Part shown: positions 1 to 4,452 of the stretch, piece after piece | Layout of the letters: each line of letters begins with the position of its first letter | How positions within the stretch are numbered: position 1 is the first letter of the stretch | Assembly: GCA_014896635.1 (NCBI GenBank) | Contig: JADBKA010000299.1 | Span: 1-5,206 of the forward strand | DNA: 5,206 bases | From: Ktedonobacteraceae bacterium | Lineage (GTDB): Bacteria; Chloroflexota; Ktedonobacteria; Ktedonobacterales; Ktedonobacteraceae | Reading direction: 5' to 3' | The notes under the pieces: model-generated | Databases searched by the model: none | The model's input: only the letters and a program-made list of their open reading frames with translations | Told to the model about the DNA's origin: nothing | Program-made: the position numbers and the translations under genes

Positions 1-116
1 CCGTAGAGAAATCCTCTGTGCAGCGTACGATGAATACACAACAGCCCTATTGGCCCGACAACGGCAGCAATAGAAAAACCAATCACAAGCCCACGCAAAA
101 GAAAACTGACGTCCAA
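1..116 (-). CDS. LysE/RhtB-family amino-acid exporter, N-terminal part only
   Basis: Reading the minus strand from a TTG at 116 gives 38 codons that run off the left edge. They begin MDVSFLLRGLVIGFSIAAVV and continue into GPIGLLCIHRTL and RGFLYG. This is the first membrane segment of LysE-type translocators, whose hallmark is a G-F-S-I-A-A-P-V-G-P-I-G-like run. Here the usual Pro before V-G-P is Val. The family exports amino acids such as lysine, arginine, threonine or homoserine through the cytoplasmic membrane; the substrate cannot be told from this piece. The TTG start is chosen because AAAGGAG (129 to 123) lies 6 nt upstream, a TGA in the same frame at 131-129 blocks any extension, and no ATG or GTG is available. 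The gene sits behind a long leader with a terminator hairpin, so expression is probably controlled by attenuation (inference). The rest of the gene is outside the window. Confidence 0.85.
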   Translation of the reverse strand, partial: MDVSFLLRGLVIGFSIAAVVGPIGLLCIHRTLHRGFLY

Positions 117-122
117 TTTTGA

Positions 123-129
123 CTCCTTT
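123..129 (-). promoter_or_regulatory. Ribosome binding site fixing the TTG start of the LysE-type gene
   Basis: AAAGGAG on the minus strand is followed by six bases (TCAAAA) and then TTG. It lies about 15 nt beyond the T-tract of the leader terminator, so a terminated transcript would lack it. Confidence 0.8.
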
Positions 130-144
130 CAGACAGTGCGCAAC

Positions 145-186
145 AAAAAAAGATCGCCAGACCTTCGACCGAAGATCTGGCGATCT
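145..186 (-). terminator. Intrinsic terminator in the leader of the LysE-type gene (putative attenuator)
   Basis: On the minus strand a 16-bp stem is closed by a GGTC tetraloop. The arms are 186 to 171 and 166 to 151, and seven Ts (151 to 145) follow directly. All 16 pairs form in the minus-strand RNA because 162/175 is a G-U pair; on the plus strand the same position is a C-A mismatch. This argues that the minus strand is the functional RNA. The hairpin ends only about 15 nt before the exporter's ribosome binding site, so it lies inside the gene's leader and not at the end of another gene. That placement is typical of transcription attenuation. A weaker T-run on the other side (191-195) could give some plus-strand termination. 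Confidence 0.8.
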
Positions 187-209
187 CTGCTTTTTGCTCT
201 GTCTCTTAA

Positions 210-229
210 CTATTCATCACTATTCATCG
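210..229. repeat. Tandem 10-nt repeat in the lysE-type leader
   Basis: CTATTCATCA is followed directly by CTATTCATCG on the plus strand, which is two adjacent near-identical 10-mers. They lie between the two leader hairpins, at the end of the small leader ORF whose stop codon falls here (222-220). Function is unknown and this may be a chance duplication. Confidence 0.6.
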
Positions 230-342
230 TTTTTTGGTCGGAGAGCGGTAGGCAGACAAAACAAACCAGACCTTTGATCGGGCTGGTTTGCCTGCTGGCT
301 GACTGCTATGAGGATGATTTCAGGCCCTGCCGGGCTACCCAT
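220..342 (-). CDS. Possible 40-aa leader peptide upstream of the LysE-type exporter
   Basis: A minus-strand ORF starts at ATG 342 with GGAG (352 to 349) six nt upstream, the same spacing as at the exporter and at the glsB-type gene. It ends at TAG 220, before the terminator hairpin. The peptide begins MGSPAGPEIILIAVSQQANQ, is followed by PDQRSG, and ends RPKNDE. Four glutamines fall within eight residues (QQANQPDQ). The two adjacent Gln codons (297-292) lie at the 5' edge of the first leader hairpin, where control codons sit in classical peptide attenuators. A longer version from ATG 354 has no good ribosome binding site. There is no family match I recognise, and chance cannot be excluded for an ORF this short. 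Confidence 0.35.
   Translation of the reverse strand: MGSPAGPEIILIAVSQQANQPDQRSGLFCLPTALRPKNDE
262..290 (-). promoter_or_regulatory. First leader hairpin, alternative partner of the attenuator
   Basis: On the minus strand CAAACCAG (290-283) pairs with CTGGTTTG (269-262). CC 282-281 adds two pairs with GG 272-271 if one U is bulged. The 3' arm region reads AAGGTCTGG (274-266), identical to the 3' arm of the terminator stem (165-157). It can therefore pair instead with the terminator's 5' arm CCAGATCTT (180-172), giving nine pairs with one G-U. This is the 1:2, 3:4 versus 2:3 arrangement of an attenuator. The hairpin itself is followed by TTTTG and might also terminate weakly. Confidence 0.6.
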
Positions 343-393
343 TTTTCTCTCCATCGAACATCGCTCGGTTGATATGGTATTGCTGTGGTCAGC

Positions 394-423
394 AGTATAT
401 CATAGCATGGCACCAGAGGACAA
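394..423 (-). promoter_or_regulatory. Promoter for the LysE-type gene leader
   Basis: On the minus strand TTGTCC (423-418) is followed by an 18-nt spacer and TATACT (399-394). A TGA directly before the -10 gives the extended -10 form TGnTATACT. Transcription would start near 387 and give a leader of about 270 nt before the TTG start. The match to housekeeping sigma-factor promoters is good. Confidence 0.65.
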
Positions 424-605
424 TAGTAAAACACCTGAAAAGCTGGCTGAAATCAGGCACTTTTCAAAAATCAGTCCCAAATTCTCTCTACTTATTATTG
501 ACAAAGTTGATCAAATATGTTAACTAAAGAGTAGGCAGAATTTTTGTCACACGGGACATGATAAACTCTCCTTCTCTGTGACGGGTCGGCGTTCTTTCCG
601 CTGCT
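424..605. other. Non-coding divergent spacer, left part
   Basis: No credible protein-coding ORF is present. The stretch is AT-rich in its middle. It has a weak dyad TGAAAAG (436-442) / CTTTTCA (460-466). A plus-strand TTGACA (498-503) is a perfect -35 box, but 16-17 nt downstream only a poor -10 is found (TTAACT or TAACTA, about 520-526). The palindromes TTGATCAA (507-514) and GTTAAC (519-524) lie inside this candidate and could be operator sites. A promoter here would fire rightward toward ybaL and could feed the hairpin series at 606-705. Confidence 0.4.
524..559 (-). CDS. Possible 11-aa micro-ORF with strong ribosome binding site
   Basis: On the minus strand ATG at 559 opens MSRVTKILPTL and closes with TAG at 524. 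It is preceded by AAGGAG about 8 nt upstream, one of the best ribosome binding sites in the window. It would lie at the 5' end of a longer minus-strand transcript toward the LysE-type gene, but I cannot identify a minus-strand promoter upstream of it. It could be a leader peptide or a chance match in a purine-rich stretch. Confidence 0.2.
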   Translation of the reverse strand: MSRVTKILPTL

Positions 606-643
606 GGTCAACGATGACCCTTCGCCGGTCAATGATGACCGGC
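606..643. repeat. Two tandem GGTCA..TGACC hairpins
   Basis: GGTCA-ACGA-TGACC (606-619) is followed 21 nt later by GCCGGTCA-ATGA-TGACCGGC (624-643). The shared 14-mer core, GGTCAAyGATGACC, differs at one base. The second stem has eight pairs and a 4-nt loop. The pair could be tandem protein-binding operators, two stems of a structured RNA, or a dispersed REP-like palindrome. They sit upstream of the terminator-like hairpin and the ybaL promoter. Confidence 0.65.
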
Positions 644-656
644 CTGTTCTCCTTTC

Positions 657-705
657 AGAGAGCGTTGTGAGGATAGGGGGGACTTCACAACACTCTCTCC
701 TTTTT
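657..705 (+). terminator. Long hairpin with T-tract upstream of the ybaL promoter
   Basis: AGAGAG-C-GTTGTGA (657-670) pairs with TCACAAC-A-CTCTCT (685-698) around a G-rich 14-nt loop. CC and five Ts (701-705) follow. This has the form of an intrinsic terminator on the plus strand, although no plus-strand gene precedes it in the window. It would end any transcript begun near 500. The one odd pair (663/692) is C-A on the plus strand but G-U on the minus strand, so the RNA may instead act on the minus strand, where no T-tract follows. The strand is therefore uncertain. Confidence 0.5.
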
Positions 706-730
706 CTCCAGATAGCAAAGAAAAGTTCCC

Positions 731-759
731 TTGTGTGCCGGTCGGGTGCCGGGTATACT
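731..759 (+). promoter_or_regulatory. Promoter of ybaL
   Basis: TTGTGT (731-736), a 17-nt spacer and TATACT (754-759) form a good housekeeping-type promoter. Transcription would begin near 766 and give an approximately 97-nt untranslated leader. It lies downstream of the T-tract hairpin, so this start escapes that terminator. Confidence 0.65.
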
Positions 760-784
760 GACTTTCAGAGAACGAGAGCATCAA

Positions 785-810
785 CTGAGTTCCTCTGAGT
801 TCCTCTGAGA
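785..810 (+). repeat. Tandem CTGAGTTCCT repeat in the ybaL leader
   Basis: CTGAGTTCCT occurs twice back to back (785-794, 795-804), followed by the partial copy CTGAGA (805-810). It lies between the promoter and the ribosome binding site GGAAGG (845-850). It may arise from slippage or be a regulator-binding site in the leader; nothing decides between these. Confidence 0.7.
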
Positions 811-862
811 GAGTCTGATCTGGCAGATCCTATGGTTGGATAAGGGAAGGACATAACTGTTC

Positions 863-2671
863 ATGGCGCATAGTTTCTCTTTGCTAATAGATCTTGCAAT
901 AGCCCTTTTTGCTGCTTTTGTAGGGGGCTATATTGCGCGCCGTCTCAGGCTACCGACTATGATTGGCTACCTGCTGGGGGGAGTTGCCATAGGTCCGTTC
1001 ACGCCGGGCTATGTGGGAAATCTGGAAACCCTTCAGCAGATGGCCGAACTGGGCATTATTTTCCTCATGTTTGATGTGGGCCTGCACTTTTCCCTGAATG
1101 ACCTGTGGGCAGTACGCCGTATCGCTGTCCCCGGCGCCTTGCTGCAAATCATCGTACTCACGCTGATAGTGGTATTACTGGCACCTCTGATTGGCTGGCC
1201 CTGGTTGGTAGCAATACTGATGGGCCTGGCGCTCTCCATCGCCAGTACAGTCGTGCTGGCGAGGAATCTGATGGATCAGGGCTTCCTCAACACCTCGCAT
1301 GGGCGGGTGGCAATGGGCTGGCTCGTCCTGGAAGATCTCATCACGGTGATCCTTCTGGTCCTGCTACCCGCCTTCTCGACAGCGAGTGCAGAACCACTCT
1401 GGCAAACGGTGGGCCTGGCGCTCCTGAAAGTCGTCATCTTCGGCGGTGGGATGCTGCTGGTGGGAACCCGGCTCATCCCCTGGGGGCTGACCCGCCTCGC
1501 GTTTATGCAATCACGTGAGTTGTTCGTGATTGCTGTTGTACTGTTGACAGTGGGAACTGCCCTCATCGCCTCGGCTTTCTTTGGCGTATCGCTGGCGCTG
1601 GGAGCCTTCCTGGCCGGCGTGGTGATCAATGAGTCCTCGCTGTCGCACCAGGTGAATGCAGAAATTCTGCCATTTCGTGATCTGTTCACGGTACTGTTCT
1701 TTGTCTCGGTAGGAATGCTGGTCAATCCTCTTCACCTCTGGCAGGCAGCAGGTATGGTACTCTTGCTCGTCGTGCTCATTGTGCCAGGGAAGTTTCTTCT
1801 TACGGCACTGCTGACCGGCATGCTGGCACGCTCGACACAGACCGCGCTGATTCTAGCGGCGGGACGCAGCCAGATTGGCGAATTCTCTTTTCTACTGGCA
1901 AGCCAGGCCGTCACTCTCGGCCTGCTCGCGCAGGAGCAGTATTCGCTCTTGCTCGCCGCCGCCATACTATCCATCTTACTCAATCCTCTACTTTTCCGCA
2001 CGCTGCCTTCACTAGAGCGTATAGTGCGGCAGATGCCGATACTCTCTGCTTTTCTGAAAGAGCGGCAGCAGGTACCAGCGATTCCACCAGAGCGATTGCG
2101 AGATCATGTGGTGGTGGTGGGCTACGGCCGCGTTGGCCAGCATATTGTCCATGTGCTCGGCTCCCTCGGCTTGCCTCGACTGGTGGTGGAGCTGGACCTG
2201 CACCGGGTAGAAGAGCTGGATCGCCAGGGAATTCCCACCCTCTATGGCGATGCCGCCAATTCCGAGATCCTGGCACATGCGCACATTGAGCAGGCCCGCG
2301 CCGTTGTGGTGACCGTCCCCGATGATGCTTCGGCTCAGATTATCGTCGCCACTGTCCGCCGGACAGCTCATACTGTTCCACTTGTGGCCCGTGCAGCAAC
2401 ACAGGCAGGCGTCCAGGAACTGCTCACACTGGGAGCCAGTGATGTCATCCACCCGGAACTGGAAGGGGGTCTCAATATCGTTCTTCAGACGCTGTTGCAC
2501 CTGGGCTGTGCAACGAACGAAATTCAACGCTATATCGATGCCGTACGGCGCGATCACTATGACCTTTCGACCTCAACCGCAGAGGAACAGCAGGCACTTG
2601 ACCAGTTACGTCTCAGCCTCTCTTTTCGCTGCCGCGCAAACAAAAAAGCGGGGCCTCCCGTTATGGATTGA
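863..2671 (+). CDS. ybaL: YbaL/KefB-type monovalent cation:proton antiporter (CPA2) with RCK domain
   Basis: This 602-residue inner-membrane protein should exchange K+ or Na+ for H+ and help control pH and cation balance. Residues 5-380 form the Na+/H+ exchanger domain with about 12 membrane segments. Landmarks are GYLLGG (35-40), FDVGLHFSL (70-78), ASTVVLARNL (127-136), WLVLEDL (153-159) with the likely ion-binding Asp158, RELF (218-221) and GRSQIGEFSF (334-343). These match E. coli YbaL more closely than KefB/KefC. Residues 415-548 are a cytosolic TrkA-N (RCK) nucleotide-binding fold: GYGRVG at 420-425, Glu443 after the second strand, and GDA at 462-464. No TrkA-C domain follows, only a polar tail of about 50 residues. 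The ATG start fits the family; GGAAGG lies 12 nt upstream, a long spacing. It has its own promoter and a repeat-bearing leader. The transported ion is inferred from the family only. Confidence 0.9.
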   Translation: MAHSFSLLIDLAIALFAAFVGGYIARRLRLPTMIGYLLGGVAIGPFTPGYVGNLETLQQMAELGIIFLMFDVGLHFSLNDLWAVRRIAVPGALLQIIVLTLIVVLLAPLIGWPWLVAILMGLALSIASTVVLARNLMDQGFLNTSHGRVAMGWLVLEDLITVILLVLLPAFSTASAEPLWQTVGLALLKVVIFGGGMLLVGTRLIPWGLTRLAFMQSRELFVIAVVLLTVGTALIASAFFGVSLALGAFLAGVVINESSLSHQVNAEILPFRDLFTVLFFVSVGMLVNPLHLWQAAGMVLLLVVLIVPGKFLLTALLTGMLARSTQTALILAAGRSQIGEFSFLLASQAVTLGLLAQEQYSLLLAAAILSILLNPLLFRTLPSLERIVRQMPILSAFLKERQQVPAIPPERLRDHVVVVGYGRVGQHIVHVLGSLGLPRLVVELDLHRVEELDRQGIPTLYGDAANSEILAHAHIEQARAVVVTVPDDASAQIIVATVRRTAHTVPLVARAATQAGVQELLTLGASDVIHPELEGGLNIVLQTLLHLGCATNEIQRYIDAVRRDHYDLSTSTAEEQQALDQLRLSLSFRCRANKKAGPPVMD

Positions 2672-2681
2672 GCACGTGCGC

Positions 2682-2701
2682 ACTTGCAAAAACTTGCAAA
2701 C
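2682..2701 (+). repeat. Direct repeat ACTTGCAAAm upstream of the coiA-type promoter
   Basis: ACTTGCAAAA (2682-2691) is followed directly by ACTTGCAAAC (2692-2701), just past the ybaL stop and about 30 nt before the next -10 box. The position would suit an activator site, since that promoter lacks a clear -35. This is inference from position only. Confidence 0.55.
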
Positions 2702-2729
2702 TTTTCGGATAGCATTTTCCATCGCACTG

Positions 2730-2738
2730 TGCTATACT
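2730..2738 (+). promoter_or_regulatory. Extended -10 promoter of the coiA-type gene
   Basis: TGC-TATACT is a TGn-extended -10 box. At 16-18 nt upstream only poor -35 matches are found (around 2709-2716), as is common for extended -10 promoters. A start near 2745 would give a leader of about 43 nt. No terminator separates ybaL from this gene, so read-through is also possible. Confidence 0.55.
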
Positions 2739-2787
2739 CTTTTTCAGCAGGACATTCGTTCTTTGTTCCCTGTCAGGAAGTCATCCG

Positions 2788-3936
2788 ATGCTCGTCGCTT
2801 ACGGTCCTGATAATCGCCCGGTGGTGGCTGAAGAGATGCCACTTGAGCAATTGCAGAGTTGGTCGCATGAGCGCCTGCTGCACTGCCCCAACTGCCGCAG
2901 TATCGTCTATGTGCGAGGAGGGCCAGGCAGGCACACACAACTGCATTTCGCTCATCAAAAAGGGGAGTGTGCCTGGGGTACCGAGTCCGAAACGGTGCGG
3001 CATATGCGCGGCAAGCTGGTCCTCGCAGAGTGGTTACGCACCCAATTCCCAGGTGCCACAGTCACGCTGGAAGAACGACTCCCTGAGCCGAATCGTATCG
3101 CCGATATTTTCGTGCTTCACACCGACGGCAGGCGCTGGGCTATAGAGTTTCAGTGCGCACCTCTGGAAAAAGAAGAATGGCATAAACGGCACGAGGCTTA
3201 TCGCAAAGCTGATATAGTCGATACCTGGATTGTCGGCTGTAACCGGCGAGAGAAACAGGAAGCATTCATCGAGGCGATCCTGGCAACGGCACACGAGATC
3301 ATGTTCCTCGATCCGCAGGTCACGCCACCACGCATCTGGCTGCGCTGGCCTCTCACACGCGCCGCAGCACAGCAATGGCAAAATACGAGAAGTACCACAG
3401 GCATCATGGCCAGAGCGCGCCCACCCTCTCTCTCCACGCTTGATGGCTGGATCGGGCATACAGGTTACGGCGCAACCATCATCGGCACATTGCCCGAAGT
3501 CCGTCTCGATTTGCATGCCCGCCTTGTACATCCCGTGCGGACCTCGCTTGAAGCACGCTGCCGGCTGATCGAGGCCATGAGTACGGCAGAGCTTCCTGAC
3601 GAAAAGCAGCTTACGCTCTATCTCCGTCACGAAGTAGAAGATGCGGATCTACGCCTCGTGCTTCTTCCGCTACTACGAGCCTATGTACGTGATCCCGATT
3701 TACTGCGTCGCTATAACTATGGCCGGGGCCAGTTCAATCAGCCACCCTCCCAGGCCGACAAGGAGCGCGTACAGAAAGCGCAGCAGTGGCTCGCCGACCT
3801 GACGCGGCGAGGCTTCCCGTCTTCACGCTTGCAGCAGCTGGTCAAAACTATACCTTTTGTTGGTCCCTATGCAGCTTTTGCCGGCTACATGGAAACACTT
3901 ATCGCCCTGGCGGCAAACAGCGCCACCTCTCAATAG
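2788..3936 (+). CDS. coiA: CoiA-family (competence/nuclease) protein
   Basis: The 382-residue protein has the CoiA layout. A zinc-binding-like N-terminus has C33-P-N-C36 and LHFAH (52-56). ESETVRHMRGK (66-76) matches the conserved E-S-x-x-H-x-x-x-K block. A nuclease core of the PD-(D/E)xK type follows: RIAD (103-106), then WAIEFQ (117-122) with Asp106, Glu120 and Gln122 as the likely catalytic set, then RHEAYR (134-139) and TWIVG (146-150). In Streptococcus and Bacillus, CoiA is needed for recombination of incoming single-stranded DNA after uptake; it is presumed cytosolic. Residues about 185-382 have no motif I recognise and end in a region rich in Arg and Leu. AGGAAG (2775-2780) lies 7 nt before the ATG, which supports this start. 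No other competence genes are visible, so a role in transformation here is unproven. Confidence 0.8.
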   Translation: MLVAYGPDNRPVVAEEMPLEQLQSWSHERLLHCPNCRSIVYVRGGPGRHTQLHFAHQKGECAWGTESETVRHMRGKLVLAEWLRTQFPGATVTLEERLPEPNRIADIFVLHTDGRRWAIEFQCAPLEKEEWHKRHEAYRKADIVDTWIVGCNRREKQEAFIEAILATAHEIMFLDPQVTPPRIWLRWPLTRAAAQQWQNTRSTTGIMARARPPSLSTLDGWIGHTGYGATIIGTLPEVRLDLHARLVHPVRTSLEARCRLIEAMSTAELPDEKQLTLYLRHEVEDADLRLVLLPLLRAYVRDPDLLRRYNYGRGQFNQPPSQADKERVQKAQQWLADLTRRGFPSSRLQQLVKTIPFVGPYAAFAGYMETLIALAANSATSQ

Positions 3937-4199
3937 CGGCGATACGCCAGGCTGTTCCAGATGATCACCAGAATAATTGCGGCAAGAATCGTGCTGATCA
4001 GTGGCACGCCCTCTATTGTTGGCTCACCGGCAATGCGAAAGCGGAAAAATCCTACTATGAGGAAGATGGCGAACAGGCCGACCATGATCGTTCCCAGTAC
4101 GCCAGCCGGTGCGCGCCTGCCAGCAATAAATTCGGCCAGGATGCCGATAATCGCAGCAATAATGATCCAGACAATAAGCTGCACAAAACTTACTTCCAT
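3930..4199 (-). CDS. GlsB/YeaQ/YmgE-family small membrane stress protein
   Basis: The 89-residue, very hydrophobic protein has three predicted membrane helices (about 5-24, 33-52, 67-85). A short basic, glycine-rich loop (AGRRAPAGVLG, 26-36) lies between the first two. This is the pattern of the GlsB/YeaQ/YmgE or 'transglycosylase-associated' family, small inner-membrane proteins often linked to general stress. No enzymatic activity is established for the family and the old name is misleading. The ATG is preceded by GGAG (4209-4206) at a 6-nt spacing. The last 7 nt overlap the end of the convergent coiA-type gene, leaving no room for a terminator between them. Upstream it shares a palindromic divergent promoter region with the YtxH-type gene, so the two may respond to the same signal (inference). 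Confidence 0.85.
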   Translation of the reverse strand: MEVSFVQLIVWIIIAAIIGILAEFIAGRRAPAGVLGTIMVGLFAIFLIVGFFRFRIAGEPTIEGVPLISTILAAIILVIIWNSLAYRRY

Positions 4200-4305
4200 A
4201 TATTTCTCCGGGGAAAGTAAGCGGGCTACTCTACCTGATCACTACTACCGGTACGGTTTCTGGAGAGCTTCGGACTCAGAGATAAGAAGAAGTTCCAGGC
4301 GTATT

Positions 4306-4324
4306 GCAGTATACTTTATACTGC
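4306..4324. promoter_or_regulatory. Palindromic divergent promoter/operator between the glsB-type and ytxH-type genes
   Basis: GCAGTATA (4306-4313), CTT, TATACTGC (4317-4324) is a perfect 8-bp inverted repeat. It contains TATACT boxes facing right at 4310-4315 and 4317-4322 and one facing left at 4313-4308. A related half-site, CAGTATGCTG, follows at 4328-4337. Rightward TTCCAG (4293-4298) at 18 nt is a weak -35; no clear leftward -35 is seen. The site probably combines promoter elements for both genes with binding of a dimeric regulator. The leaders would be about 100 nt on the left and 120 nt on the right. Confidence 0.5.
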
Positions 4325-4387
4325 CAACAGTATGCTGAAACTTCTACCGTATATCCCCCGTGTTCTATGCAGGAGTCCAGCATACGC

Positions 4388-4452
4388 ATGGTCAGAAGAC
4401 TATGAGAGAGGATGCCGCAAAGGATCGGAAAGGACGGGAAGCAGAACTATGA
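4388..4452 (+). other. Two linked mini-ORFs preceding the YtxH-type gene
   Basis: ATG 4388 encodes MVRRL and stops at TGA 4403-4405. That stop overlaps ATG 4402 in an ATGA, opening a 16-residue ORF (MREDAAKDRKGREAEL). The second ORF's stop, TGA 4450-4452, again overlaps the ATG of the YtxH-type gene (4449) in an ATGA. AGGAG (4371-4375) lies 12 nt before the first start. Two successive ATGA joints suggest translational coupling, but both ORFs are tiny and each joint could be chance. Confidence 0.25.

Noticed and set aside
117..387. T-box or known riboswitch upstream of the LysE-type gene
   Set aside because: No T-box consensus (AGGGTGGNACCGCG-like) and no aptamer core I recognise. Only the generic attenuator architecture is supported.
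136..523. Two plus-strand ORFs (136-372 and 308-523) over the LysE leader
   Set aside because: They lack ribosome binding sites and family resemblance, and they run across the terminator hairpin and the promoter of the minus-strand gene.
578..670. GTG-started 30-codon plus-strand ORF before ybaL
   Set aside because: No ribosome binding site, and its Arg-rich sequence comes from translating the tandem palindromes. It is better read as non-coding.
1276..1725. Long minus-strand ORFs inside ybaL and the coiA-type gene (e.g. 1276-1725, 2012-2557, 3034-3630)
   Set aside because: They are antisense shadows of well-supported plus-strand genes, with no ribosome binding site and no recognisable protein features.
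2649..2668. Minus-strand terminator at the ybaL 3' end (CGGG-AGGC-CCCG then T-run)
   Set aside because: The stem is only 4-5 bp, it lies within the ybaL coding sequence, and no minus-strand gene is upstream of it.
4332..4448. N-terminal extension of the YtxH-type protein from ATG 4332
   Set aside because: The extra 39 residues do not resemble the family, there is no ribosome binding site before 4332, and that ATG lies inside the promoter/operator region. The 4449 start has GGGAAG at 7 nt.
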